This document shows positions 1-4,781 of a stretch of 5,690 bases of DNA, piece by piece. Numbering within the stretch: position 1 is the stretch's first letter; each line of letters begins with the position of its first letter. The stretch spans positions 1 through 5,690 of the forward strand of contig CAYMJO010000052.1 of assembly GCA_964391305.1 (NCBI GenBank). The letters run 5' to 3'. The DNA comes from CAYMJO01 sp964391305 (GTDB taxonomy: Bacteria > Patescibacteriota > CALEFQ01). The notes beneath the pieces were generated by a model, which was given only the letters and a program-made list of their open reading frames with translations, was not told the origin of the DNA and ran no database searches. A program made the position numbers and the translations under genes.

Positions 1-10
1 AAAATTAATT

Positions 11-38
11 TCAAATGTCAAAGCTCAAAGTCTAAAGG
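11..38. repeat. Short tandem heptads (TCAAANN)
   Basis: Four consecutive 7-nt units are seen: TCAAATG, TCAAAGC, TCAAAGT and the degenerate CTAAAGG. They place short A-tracts at a 7-nt period in the AT-rich DNA upstream of the ncRNA promoter. No function can be assigned. It could be low-complexity intergenic filler or an upstream element of the promoter. Confidence 0.4.
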
Positions 39-54
39 TCCCGCCGCAGCGAGA
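39..54. repeat. Dispersed mini-palindrome, copy 1
   Basis: TCCCGCCGCAGCGAGA forms a 6-bp stem with one C-A mismatch around a CGCA loop. It shares the pattern TC(C/T)CGCCGNNGCG(A/G)G(A/G) with 156-171 and 1364-1379. This copy lies just upstream of the -35 box of the ncRNA promoter. Confidence 0.5.
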
Positions 55-55
55 T

Positions 56-84
56 TTGATATTTGGCAGTTTTTGTTATATAAT
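56..84 (+). promoter_or_regulatory. Strong sigma70-type promoter of the ncRNA
   Basis: The -35 box TTGATA (56-61) and a perfect -10 box TATAAT (79-84) are separated by exactly 17 nt. The predicted start is about position 91, a G. That is also the first base of the terminal stem proposed for the RNA downstream. No protein gene on this strand follows for 475 nt, so the promoter most likely drives the non-coding RNA. Confidence 0.7.
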
Positions 85-155
85 TAAATTGCTCTACAAG
101 TGTCGCTTGTAGTAATTCCTCTTCAGTCTTTTTTAAAAGGGAATCCTATATTTTG

Positions 156-171
156 TCTCGCCGTGGCGAGG
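156..171. repeat. Dispersed mini-palindrome, copy 2
   Basis: TCTCGCCGTGGCGAGG folds as a perfect 5-bp CTCGC/GCGAG stem (157-161 with 166-170) around CGTG, plus a T-G wobble. It matches the copies at 39-54 and 1364-1379. Here it lies inside the proposed ncRNA and could form its internal hairpin. Confidence 0.5.
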
Positions 172-212
172 CGGTGCGGATACCCACATGGTAAAACCGG
201 GGTTAATTCTTC

Positions 213-234
213 AAGCGGCCGGTAGGGCTTTTTT
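213..234 (+). terminator. Intrinsic terminator of the ncRNA
   Basis: A local hairpin pairs AAGC (213-216) with GCTT (227-230) and CC (219-220) with GG (225-226). It runs into TTTTTT (229-234). The same GTAGGGC arm can instead pair with the 5' end of the RNA. It also separates the RNA from the convergent rpmB gene. Confidence 0.5.
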
Positions 235-280
235 GTTAATCACAAAACCCAATCAGTCTTTTTAGTTTTTTATGATCTTT

Positions 281-466
281 CTATCTTGTCTTGTATTGTT
301 TTTTAATGCAAGACACACATGCCCTGACTTTTTTTCCTTTATATAAAATTTTCTGTAAGTTAGGCTTTTGTCTTTTTTTGCCCGTCGGATTTGTATGTGA
401 ACGTAAAAAGCTCGTCTTTGTCGCGACGTTTGGTCCCTTGCCACAGATTACGCAGAACTTTGACAT
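281..466 (-). CDS. rpmB: 50S ribosomal protein L28
   Basis: The product is a 61-residue protein of the large ribosomal subunit. It opens with MSKFCVICGKGPN, the L28 signature C-x2-C-GKGP. It continues with basic K-R and PNLQ blocks (KKRQKPNLQK, residues 30-39) and ends with RACVSCIKK (48-56). The paired cysteines C5/C8 and C50/C53 form the zinc ribbon of C+ type L28 proteins. The length fits the short bacterial form. The ATG at 466 is preceded by AAGGA 3 nt upstream, a clear though tightly spaced ribosome binding site. This contrasts with the other genes here. It is transcribed away from the M50 protease gene and converges with the upstream ncRNA, leaving about 45 nt between their ends. An overlapping minus-strand frame at 262-444 is a shadow. 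Confidence 0.9.
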   Translation of the reverse strand: MSKFCVICGKGPNVATKTSFLRSHTNPTGKKRQKPNLQKILYKGKKVRACVSCIKKQYKTR

Positions 467-503
467 GGTTCCTTATTTAATATAAAGTTTAGATACAGGT
501 TCT

Positions 504-533
504 AGTTTATCATGGGCTTCTAGATTTTTGCAA
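504..533 (-). promoter_or_regulatory. Putative rpmB promoter
   Basis: Read on the minus strand, TTGCAA (533-528) and TAAACT (509-504) are 18 nt apart, each matching 4 of 6 consensus bases. Transcription would start about 30 nt before the rpmB ATG. The position in the divergent rpmB/M50 gap is right, but the boxes are weak. Confidence 0.35.
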
Positions 534-545
534 GTCATTTATTTT

Positions 546-553
546 TATAAAAT
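546..553 (+). promoter_or_regulatory. -10-like element 6-8 nt before the M50 start
   Basis: TATAAAAT lies at 546-553 and the ATG is at 559. If it is used as a -10 box, transcription would begin at or within a few bases of the start codon, giving a leaderless mRNA. This fits the lack of any SD sequence there. No convincing -35 is visible, so AT-rich chance is possible. Confidence 0.35.
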
Positions 554-558
554 AAAAA

Positions 559-1188
559 ATGCTTCTTTATCAATTGCTTTTTGGAAATCCAATATTTGCC
601 TTTGCGTGGATTATTGCGATCATCATTGCCATATCGTTTCATGAATTTTCACACGCGTGGTCGGCTTTCGTTTTGGGAGATCCGACTCCCAAGGATTTGG
701 GCAGGCTTACCATAAATCCGTTGAAACATCTGGATATTGTGGGAACTTTGCTTTTGTTCTTTGCGGGTTTTGGCTGGGGGAAGCCGGTTCCTTTTAATCC
801 CTATAATTTGAGAAATCAGAGATGGGGTCCTGCTCTGGTTGCATTTTCTGGACCCTTGTCAAACGTTATTCTTGCTGGGATATTCGGCGTGGTGCTGAAA
901 ATAGTCGTGTTTTACAACGTTTTGTCTGGGGATAACGGACTATTTCAGCTTATCGAGGCTTTGGTGTTTGTGAATTTGATTCTCGCGGTTTTCAATATTA
1001 TACCCATTCCTCCACTTGATGGTTCAAAAATTCTCTACGCATTTTTACCCAAAAGCACGGAAAACTTTGTCTACAAACTAGAGCGCTGGGGGCCTTTTGT
1101 GCTTATTTTCATGGTGATATTTGGGGCGACATATTTTGAATTATTTTTCAGTACGGTGGTAAATTGGGTGTATAGGCTGATATTTTAA
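559..1188 (+). CDS. Site-2 protease family (M50) membrane metalloprotease
   Basis: The product is a 209-residue, very hydrophobic protein. Members of peptidase family M50 cut substrates within the membrane using zinc. The active-site helix carries HEFSH (H28, E29, H32; HExxH). The conserved GRLTINPLKHLDIVGT block follows at 48-63, WGKPVPFNP at 73-81 and FSGPLSN at 96-102. The C-terminal NIIPIPPLDG (146-155) provides the third zinc ligand, D154. Transmembrane segments are apparent around 12-27, 61-72, 92-118, 130-150 and 175-205. There is no PDZ or CBS domain, so this is the minimal YwhC-like form, complete at about 200 residues. The substrate is unknown. The start has no SD sequence and may be leaderless. 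It ends 29 nt before the -35 box of the str promoter, so it is probably its own unit. Family assignment is secure; the biological role is not. Confidence 0.9.
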   Translation: MLLYQLLFGNPIFAFAWIIAIIIAISFHEFSHAWSAFVLGDPTPKDLGRLTINPLKHLDIVGTLLLFFAGFGWGKPVPFNPYNLRNQRWGPALVAFSGPLSNVILAGIFGVVLKIVVFYNVLSGDNGLFQLIEALVFVNLILAVFNIIPIPPLDGSKILYAFLPKSTENFVYKLERWGPFVLIFMVIFGATYFELFFSTVVNWVYRLIF

Positions 1189-1216
1189 TAAAACAGTAGT
1201 TTAATTCGACTTGTTC

Positions 1217-1245
1217 TTGACCGTTTTTATATAGTTTGCTATATT
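1217..1245 (+). promoter_or_regulatory. str operon promoter
   Basis: TTGACC (1217-1222) and TATATT (1240-1245) are separated by 17 nt, each 5 of 6 to the sigma70 consensus. Transcription would start near 1252. This leaves a leader of about 160 nt before rpsL. TATTAT (1242-1247) is an overlapping alternative -10. Confidence 0.75.
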
Positions 1246-1329
1246 ATTCTTAAACTTACCAATTTTCAAAGTAAGGTGTTTCGTTTATGCTTATAACTGT
1301 TTAAGTTTATCCAGAAAGGAGAGATTTTG

Positions 1330-1356
1330 GTGTTACAAAATCTTAAATCGACTTAA
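1330..1356 (+). CDS. Putative 8-codon leader peptide
   Basis: GTG at 1330 (or the in-frame TTG at 1327) follows AAAGGAG with a spacing of 8 nt. It encodes V/M-L-Q-N-L-K-S-T and then TAA at 1354-1356. It is in the same frame as rpsL, 57 nt upstream of its ATG, and is the best SD-start pair in the window. The start codon lies in the loop of the 1322-1343 hairpin. It could be a regulatory upstream ORF. A chance SD-like sequence is the alternative. Confidence 0.3.
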   Translation: MLQNLKST

Positions 1357-1363
1357 TCAATTT

Positions 1364-1379
1364 TCCCGCCGTTGCGGGA
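1364..1379. repeat. Dispersed mini-palindrome, copy 3 (rpsL leader hairpin 1)
   Basis: TCCCGCCGTTGCGGGA is a perfect 6-bp stem (TCCCGC/GCGGGA) around CGTT. It matches the copies at 39-54 and 156-171 and directly abuts the next hairpin. It is not followed by a T run, so it does not look like a terminator. Confidence 0.6.
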
Positions 1380-1399
1380 TCCCCGTCCGTAAGCGGGGA
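1380..1399 (+). promoter_or_regulatory. rpsL leader hairpin 2
   Basis: TCCCCG (1380-1385) pairs with CGGGGA (1394-1399), plus a T-G wobble, around a 6-nt loop. It stacks directly on the 1364-1379 hairpin and ends 14 nt before the rpsL ATG. The first arm of hairpin 1 (CCCGC) could also pair with GCGGG at 1393-1397, so two exclusive folds are possible. Confidence 0.5.
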
Positions 1400-1413
1400 A
1401 TCAACTCAATTTA

Positions 1414-1896
1414 ATGCCTACAGTTAATCAGCTCGTTCGAAAAGGACGAAAGAAAATCGAGAAGAAGTCAAAAGTACCCGCTCTACAGACGGAATTCAAC
1501 AAAGTTAAAAATAGGGTTGTGAAATTAAAGAAAGGAAGCCCTTTCAGACGTGGCGTTGCGATCAAGGTTAGCACTATGACACCTAAAAAACCTAATTCTG
1601 CTCTTAGGAAGATTTGTCGTGTTCGATTGACTAATGGAATGGAGGTGACTGCGTATATTCCAGGCGAGGGACATAATTTGCAAGAACATTCCATTGTTAC
1701 CATACGAGGCGGCAGGGTCAAAGATTTGCCTGGTGTTCGTTATCATGTTGTGAGGGGCCGGCTTGATACGGCAGGAGTTGAAGGTAGAATGCGGGGCCGA
1801 AGTAAATACGGAACGAAAAGCGGCGGCAAGGTTGAGGGAGGACCCGCGGCCGGGGCAGAAGCTGGTGGATCTGCCGCTGGAGCAAAGGCAAATTAA
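1414..1896 (+). CDS. rpsL: 30S ribosomal protein S12
   Basis: S12 sits at the decoding centre of the small subunit. The N-terminus MPTVNQLVRKGR is canonical and fixes the start. The core TPKKPNSALRK spans 56-66, GEGHNLQEHS 84-93 and GGRVKDLPGVRYHVVRG 99-115. K58 and K103 correspond to E. coli K42 and K87, where streptomycin-resistance changes occur. They are wild type here. D104 is the residue methylthiolated in E. coli. The protein has 160 residues against 124 in E. coli. About 15 extra residues lie between PAL and RGV (near 25-45), a basic insertion I associate with CPR S12. A roughly 25-residue Gly/Ala-rich tail follows SKYGTK. That tail is GC-rich and probably disordered. The start lacks an SD. 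It is the first gene of the str operon, 33 nt ahead of rpsG. Confidence 0.97.
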   Translation: MPTVNQLVRKGRKKIEKKSKVPALQTEFNKVKNRVVKLKKGSPFRRGVAIKVSTMTPKKPNSALRKICRVRLTNGMEVTAYIPGEGHNLQEHSIVTIRGGRVKDLPGVRYHVVRGRLDTAGVEGRMRGRSKYGTKSGGKVEGGPAAGAEAGGSAAGAKAN

Positions 1897-1929
1897 TCAA
1901 GATTATTTTCACTTAGTTTTTAAAAGATT

Positions 1930-2397
1930 ATGCGAAGAGCCAGATCTAAAAAGCGAAGAATTGATCCAGATCCCAAGTATGGGAATGTTTTGGTTGCCAA
2001 ATTTATTAACGTATTGATGGAACGCGGCAAAAAGAATGTTGCCCATAAAGTAATTTACACGGCTTTTGATCTCATCAAGGAAAAAACCAAAAAGGATCCC
2101 GTGGAGATTTTTGATAGAGCGGTGCAGAATGTAGGTCCTCTTTTGGAAGTCAAGGGTCGCAGGGTCGGTGGCGCAAATTATCAAATTCCATACGAGGGGA
2201 GAGGTTATAGAAGAAATTTTCTTGCTTTTACCTGGCTGATTGAGTCGGCGAAAAATCGCAAGGGTAAATCGATGGAGGAAAAGCTTGCGGCGGAGTTCTT
2301 GGATGCTTCAAAGAAAGAGGGGAACGCCATGAAAAAGCGAGCCAGTGTTCATAGAATGGCAGAGGCGAACAAGGCATTTGCGCATTTTGCGACATGA
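1930..2397 (+). CDS. rpsG: 30S ribosomal protein S7
   Basis: The 155-residue product is the assembly-initiating protein of the 30S head, which binds 16S rRNA near the E and P sites. Diagnostic segments are DPDPKYGNVLVAKFIN near 12-27, the basic VKGRRVGGANYQIP block around 74-87, and the terminal VHRMAEANKAFAHF, nearly identical to the E. coli C-terminus. Length is normal (about 156). The ATG is chosen because RRARSKKRRIDPDP fits the family N-terminus. No SD is visible. It lies 33 nt after rpsL and surely shares its transcript. With a gap this short there is no room for a long S7-binding intercistronic site like that of E. coli. It ends with TGA. Confidence 0.97.
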   Translation: MRRARSKKRRIDPDPKYGNVLVAKFINVLMERGKKNVAHKVIYTAFDLIKEKTKKDPVEIFDRAVQNVGPLLEVKGRRVGGANYQIPYEGRGYRRNFLAFTWLIESAKNRKGKSMEEKLAAEFLDASKKEGNAMKKRASVHRMAEANKAFAHFAT

Positions 2398-2484
2398 GCA
2401 TGGTTGTAATGTTTGAAACCGCGAGGATGTACAAAATATTTGAAATACTTATTTACCGATAATCTGGCGGAATCGTTTCGCTTG

Positions 2485-2504
2485 CCCACGGCGTGTGGGT
2501 TTTT
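2485..2504 (+). terminator. Terminator-like hairpin after rpsG
   Basis: CCCACG (2485-2490) pairs with TGTGGG (2494-2499), 5 canonical pairs plus one G-T, around a GCG loop. It is followed directly by TTTTT (2500-2504). It may end or attenuate the rpsL-rpsG transcript. The stem is short, so termination may be partial. Confidence 0.45.
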
Positions 2505-2586
2505 GTAATCGAAGATTGGAAAATTTTTTCAAGGCTTTGTTTAAGAACGATGAAAGGATCAGGTTTGCGCAGTATTCTGTTCAGGG

Positions 2587-2618
2587 AGGTCCGATGATAG
2601 ATCTGATATTTCGGACCT
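2587..2618 (+). repeat. 8-bp inverted repeat upstream of fusA
   Basis: AGGTCCGA (2587-2594) and TCGGACCT (2611-2618) are perfect inverse copies around a 16-nt loop containing the palindrome AGATCT. There is no T run after it, so it is more likely a leader hairpin or operator than a terminator. Confidence 0.45.
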
Positions 2619-2646
2619 GCTTGCGTGGGCAGACACCTCAAAAATC

Positions 2647-2652
2647 TAAAAT
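2647..2652 (+). promoter_or_regulatory. -10-like element 6 nt before fusA
   Basis: TAAAAT ends 6 nt before the fusA ATG, the same geometry as TATAAAAT before the M50 gene. fusA has no SD. If functional, it would give a leaderless fusA mRNA. The nearest -35-like TTGCGT (2621-2626) is 20 nt away, which is longer than ideal. Confidence 0.25.
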
Positions 2653-2658
2653 AATTTT

Positions 2659-4731
2659 ATGTCAGGGAAGTATTCTTTAGAAAAAACCAGAAATATAGGC
2701 ATTATCGCTCATATAGATGCGGGAAAGACCACAGTAACGGAGCGTATTTTGTATTACACTGGGAAGAAGCACAAAATTGGAGAAGTGCATGAAGGCGAAG
2801 CGGAGATGGATTGGATGGAGCAGGAAAAAGAGAGGGGCATCACAATTACTTCGGCCGCGACGACTTGTTTTTGGAATGACCATAGGATTAATATTATAGA
2901 CACTCCTGGACATGTGGATTTTACCGCCGAGGTTGAACGTTCGCTTCGCGTGCTTGATGGAGGAGTTGTTGTTTTTGATGGAGTTGCCGGCGTTGAGCCT
3001 CAATCGGAAACAGTTTGGCGTCAAGCTGATAAATATAAGGTTCCCCGTGTTTGTTTCATAAACAAACTCGATCGTACAGGCGCGGATTTTGAACACGATG
3101 TTAAATCTATACATGAACGTCTGACGGAAAACGCGGTGCCTATTCAAATACCAATAGGGATCGAGGACACATTTGAAGGAGTGGTAGATTTGATTAGGGA
3201 GAAGGAAATTGTTTTTTCAGGCAAACTAGGTGTTGAAATCCAAGAGAAGGATATACGCGATGACCTCAAAGAGGAGGTTAAGAAATGGCGGGAACGAATG
3301 GTTGAAAAGATAGTCGAGCAGGATGATAAATTAATGGAAACTTATCTTGATGGAAAGGAAGTCGGCAAAGATGATTTGATAAGAACTCTTAGAAAAGCGA
3401 CAATTGAATATAAGCTTATTCCCATTCTTTGCGGATCCGCTTTGAAAAATAAAGGGGTTCAGTCTCTTCTCGATGCGGTTGCTGCGTATCTTCCCTCTCC
3501 CAAGGATGTTCCTGCCGTAGAGGGAACAGATCCCAAAGATGAAGATAAAAAGATTGTACGTGAAGCAAGCGACAGTGAGCCATTCACCGCTCTTGCATTT
3601 AAGATTGCGACAGATCCATTTGTGGGAACACTGACTTTTTTTAGGGTTTACTCTGGGATGCTTTCGGCGGGCTCATATGTTTTGAATTCGGCAAGCGGCG
3701 GAAAAGAACGAATTGGCAGAATCCTACGCATGCATGCGAACAAGAGGGAAGAGATCAAAGAAGTACGTGCTGGCGATATTGCGGCTGTCGTTGGACTAAA
3801 AAATACTAAGACTGGAGATACCCTTTGTGATGGAAATAATCCTATTAAGTTGGAGAGTATAGTTTTCATTGAGCCGGTTATTTCAATGGCGATAGAGCCA
3901 AAGACGAAGGCGGATCAGGAAAAACTTGCCATAGCCCTTGGAAAACTTTCGGAGGAAGATCCGACCTTTAGGGTGGAAACGGATGAGGAGACAGGTCAAA
4001 CTATTATTTCTGGAGTTGGCGAATTGCAACTTGAAGTTTTGGTGGACCGTATGAAAAGAGAATTTAAAGTCGAAGCAAAAGTTGGCAAGCCCCAAGTTGC
4101 TTATAAAGAGACTATAAAGAAAACCGTCCAGGTGGAGGGAAAATATATTAAGCAGACCGGCGGTCGTGGCCAATACGGTCATGTTTGGCTGAAACTTTCG
4201 CCGAGAGAAAGAGGAAAAGGCTTTGAATTCGAGAATGAAATAAGGGGTGGAGTTATTCCCCAAGAATTTATTCCGGCCGTTGGAAAAGGCATCAAAGAAG
4301 CAATGGGCAATGGCGTTATTGCCGGCTATCCTTTGGTTGATATACAAGCTGTGCTTTATGATGGTTCATATCATGATGTTGATTCCTCTGAAGAGGCATT
4401 TAAGATTGCCGGTTCAAAAGCTCTGAAAGCAGGCGTGAGGATGGCCAATCCAGTTCTTCTGGAGCCCATAATGGCCCTTGAGGTTGTTTGTCCCGAAGAG
4501 TATATGGGAGATGTTGTTGGTGATCTTAATTCCAAGCGGGCGCGGATCGATGAGATAAACGATCGTAGCAAGCTCAAGGTTATAGATGTAAAGGTTCCGC
4601 TAGCAGAAATGTTTGGATACACAACAACTCTACGTTCTCTGACACAAGGTCGGGGAGTTCCAAGCATGCAATTCGATCATTACGAAGAGGTTCCGCCGAA
4701 CATTGCAAAAGAGATTATGGGAAAAGAGTAG
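2659..4731 (+). CDS. fusA: Translation elongation factor G
   Basis: This 690-residue GTPase catalyses ribosomal translocation and, with RRF, helps recycle ribosomes. G-domain motifs are complete: P-loop AHIDAGKTT (17-25), switch region ERGITITSAA (58-67), DTPGH with catalytic H85 (81-85), NKLD (135-138) and GSA (259-261). Domain II includes DPFVGTL from D319. Domain III carries GVGELQLEV (452-460). Domain IV starts near TGGRGQYGHVW (500-510) and bears the tip histidine H572 in DGSYHDVDSSE. Domain V ends with TQGRGVPSMQFDHYEEVP. Length matches the family, and the N-terminus before KTRNIGIIAHIDAGKTT fits this ATG. There is no SD. It is the third str-operon gene but sits 261 nt after rpsG, so it may have its own promoter. 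The next gene is now separated from it by an IS30-type element. Confidence 0.98.
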   Translation: MSGKYSLEKTRNIGIIAHIDAGKTTVTERILYYTGKKHKIGEVHEGEAEMDWMEQEKERGITITSAATTCFWNDHRINIIDTPGHVDFTAEVERSLRVLDGGVVVFDGVAGVEPQSETVWRQADKYKVPRVCFINKLDRTGADFEHDVKSIHERLTENAVPIQIPIGIEDTFEGVVDLIREKEIVFSGKLGVEIQEKDIRDDLKEEVKKWRERMVEKIVEQDDKLMETYLDGKEVGKDDLIRTLRKATIEYKLIPILCGSALKNKGVQSLLDAVAAYLPSPKDVPAVEGTDPKDEDKKIVREASDSEPFTALAFKIATDPFVGTLTFFRVYSGMLSAGSYVLNSASGGKERIGRILRMHANKREEIKEVRAGDIAAVVGLKNTKTGDTLCDGNNPIKLESIVFIEPVISMAIEPKTKADQEKLAIALGKLSEEDPTFRVETDEETGQTIISGVGELQLEVLVDRMKREFKVEAKVGKPQVAYKETIKKTVQVEGKYIKQTGGRGQYGHVWLKLSPRERGKGFEFENEIRGGVIPQEFIPAVGKGIKEAMGNGVIAGYPLVDIQAVLYDGSYHDVDSSEEAFKIAGSKALKAGVRMANPVLLEPIMALEVVCPEEYMGDVVGDLNSKRARIDEINDRSKLKVIDVKVPLAEMFGYTTTLRSLTQGRGVPSMQFDHYEEVPPNIAKEIMGKE

Positions 4732-4735
4732 AAAT

Positions 4736-4763
4736 TTGTGCCTTTTTATAAATATGTTATAAT
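4736..4763 (+). promoter_or_regulatory. Putative promoter after fusA
   Basis: TTGTGC (4736-4741) and a perfect TATAAT (4758-4763) are 16 nt apart, starting 5 nt after the fusA stop. It would have driven the next host gene, but the IS30-type element now lies immediately downstream with its transposase in the opposite direction. The -10 overlaps a palindrome, so the two readings compete. Confidence 0.4.
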
Positions 4764-4776
4764 AATTTTATAACAT
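4754..4776. repeat. 9-bp perfect palindrome after fusA
   Basis: ATGTTATAA (4754-4762) and TTATAACAT (4768-4776) are exact inverse copies around TAATT. It is AT-only apart from one G-C pair, so it is a weak bidirectional terminator at best. It could also be an operator overlapping the TATAAT at 4758-4763. It may have been part of the insertion target. Confidence 0.45.
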
Positions 4777-4781
4777 CAAGC

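Larger units (their letters stand above)
91..234 (+). ncRNA. Stand-alone structured ncRNA, 6S-RNA-like rod
   Basis: No coding frame fits, but the segment is bounded by a consensus promoter and a T-run terminator. Its ends pair: GCTCTAC (91-97) with GTAGGGC (222-228), then CGCTTG (104-109) with CAAGCG (212-217). Further in, AATT (114-117) pairs with AATT (205-208), and CCTC (118-121) pairs with GGGG (199-202) with one T-G wobble. Inside this long interrupted helix lie local hairpins at 157-170 (CTCGC/GCGAG) and about 174-187. An alternative 5' hairpin is CTACAAG/CTTGTAG (94-112). A long closing stem, internal bulges and a roughly 145-nt length recall 6S RNA, the RNA polymerase holoenzyme-binding regulator. 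I do not recognise a diagnostic 6S sequence, so the class is a guess. The SRP RNA core and tRNA arms are absent, and it is too short for typical tmRNA or RNase P RNA. Confidence 0.55.
1252..1413 (+). promoter_or_regulatory. Structured 5' leader of rpsL
   Basis: Four elements follow in order. TAAACTTA (1251-1258) can pair with TAAGTTTA (1302-1309), closing the 5' end. The SD-like AGAAAGGAG (1313-1321) then leads into a hairpin, AGATTTTG/CAAAATCT (1322-1329 with 1336-1343). Two adjacent GC-rich hairpins fill 1364-1399. The rpsL ATG itself has no SD, while this strong SD sits about 95 nt upstream. A mini-ORF ATG CTT ATA ACT GTT TAA occurs at 1287-1304, and another follows the SD. The arrangement resembles translational or attenuation control of a ribosomal operon, but that is an inference. 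Confidence 0.45.
2398..2658 (+). promoter_or_regulatory. Structured rpsG-fusA spacer
   Basis: This 261-nt gap has no convincing gene. It holds a terminator-like hairpin (2485-2504) and an 8-bp inverted repeat (2587-2618). TGCCCACG (2483-2490) and CGTGGGCA (2624-2631) are complementary over 8 bp at long range. A -10-like TAAAAT sits at 2647-2652. The long-range pairing would be mutually exclusive with the terminator-like hairpin, a layout seen in attenuators. A weak promoter pair, TTGAAA (2413-2418) with TATTTG (2437-2442) at an 18-nt spacing, could start a separate fusA transcript. All of this is inferred from sequence pairing alone. Confidence 0.35.

Noticed and set aside
91..234. SRP RNA, tmRNA, RNase P RNA or tRNA for the structured region
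   Set aside because: The SRP loop core with its GGAA tetraloop context is absent on both strands. The length is too short for tmRNA or RNase P RNA, and no tRNA T-arm or cloverleaf is present.
291..485. Plus-strand 64-residue frame opposite rpmB
   Set aside because: It is antisense to the recognisable L28 gene; it has no family resemblance and no ribosome binding site.
1763..2017. Plus-strand 84-residue frame spanning the rpsL-rpsG junction
   Set aside because: It overlaps two secure ribosomal protein genes in another frame and shows no recognisable domain; it is a shadow of the Gly/Ala-rich tail codons.
2395..2397. Use of UGA as glycine (code 25) in this organism
   Set aside because: TGA follows the normal S7 C-terminus AFAHFAT exactly, and readthrough would add only a few residues before TAA. 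One codon is weak evidence, but nothing suggests recoding.
2495..2680. 61-residue plus-strand frame in the rpsG-fusA spacer
   Set aside because: It begins inside the terminator-like hairpin, runs into fusA in another frame, has no SD and resembles no known protein.
2677..4667. Several 70-156-residue minus-strand frames under fusA
   Set aside because: They are antisense to a fully conserved EF-G; the compositions look like mirrored codons and no domain is visible.
4754..4776. Strong intrinsic terminator for fusA
   Set aside because: The stem is almost entirely A-T and has no distinct T run after it, so efficient termination is doubtful despite the perfect palindrome.
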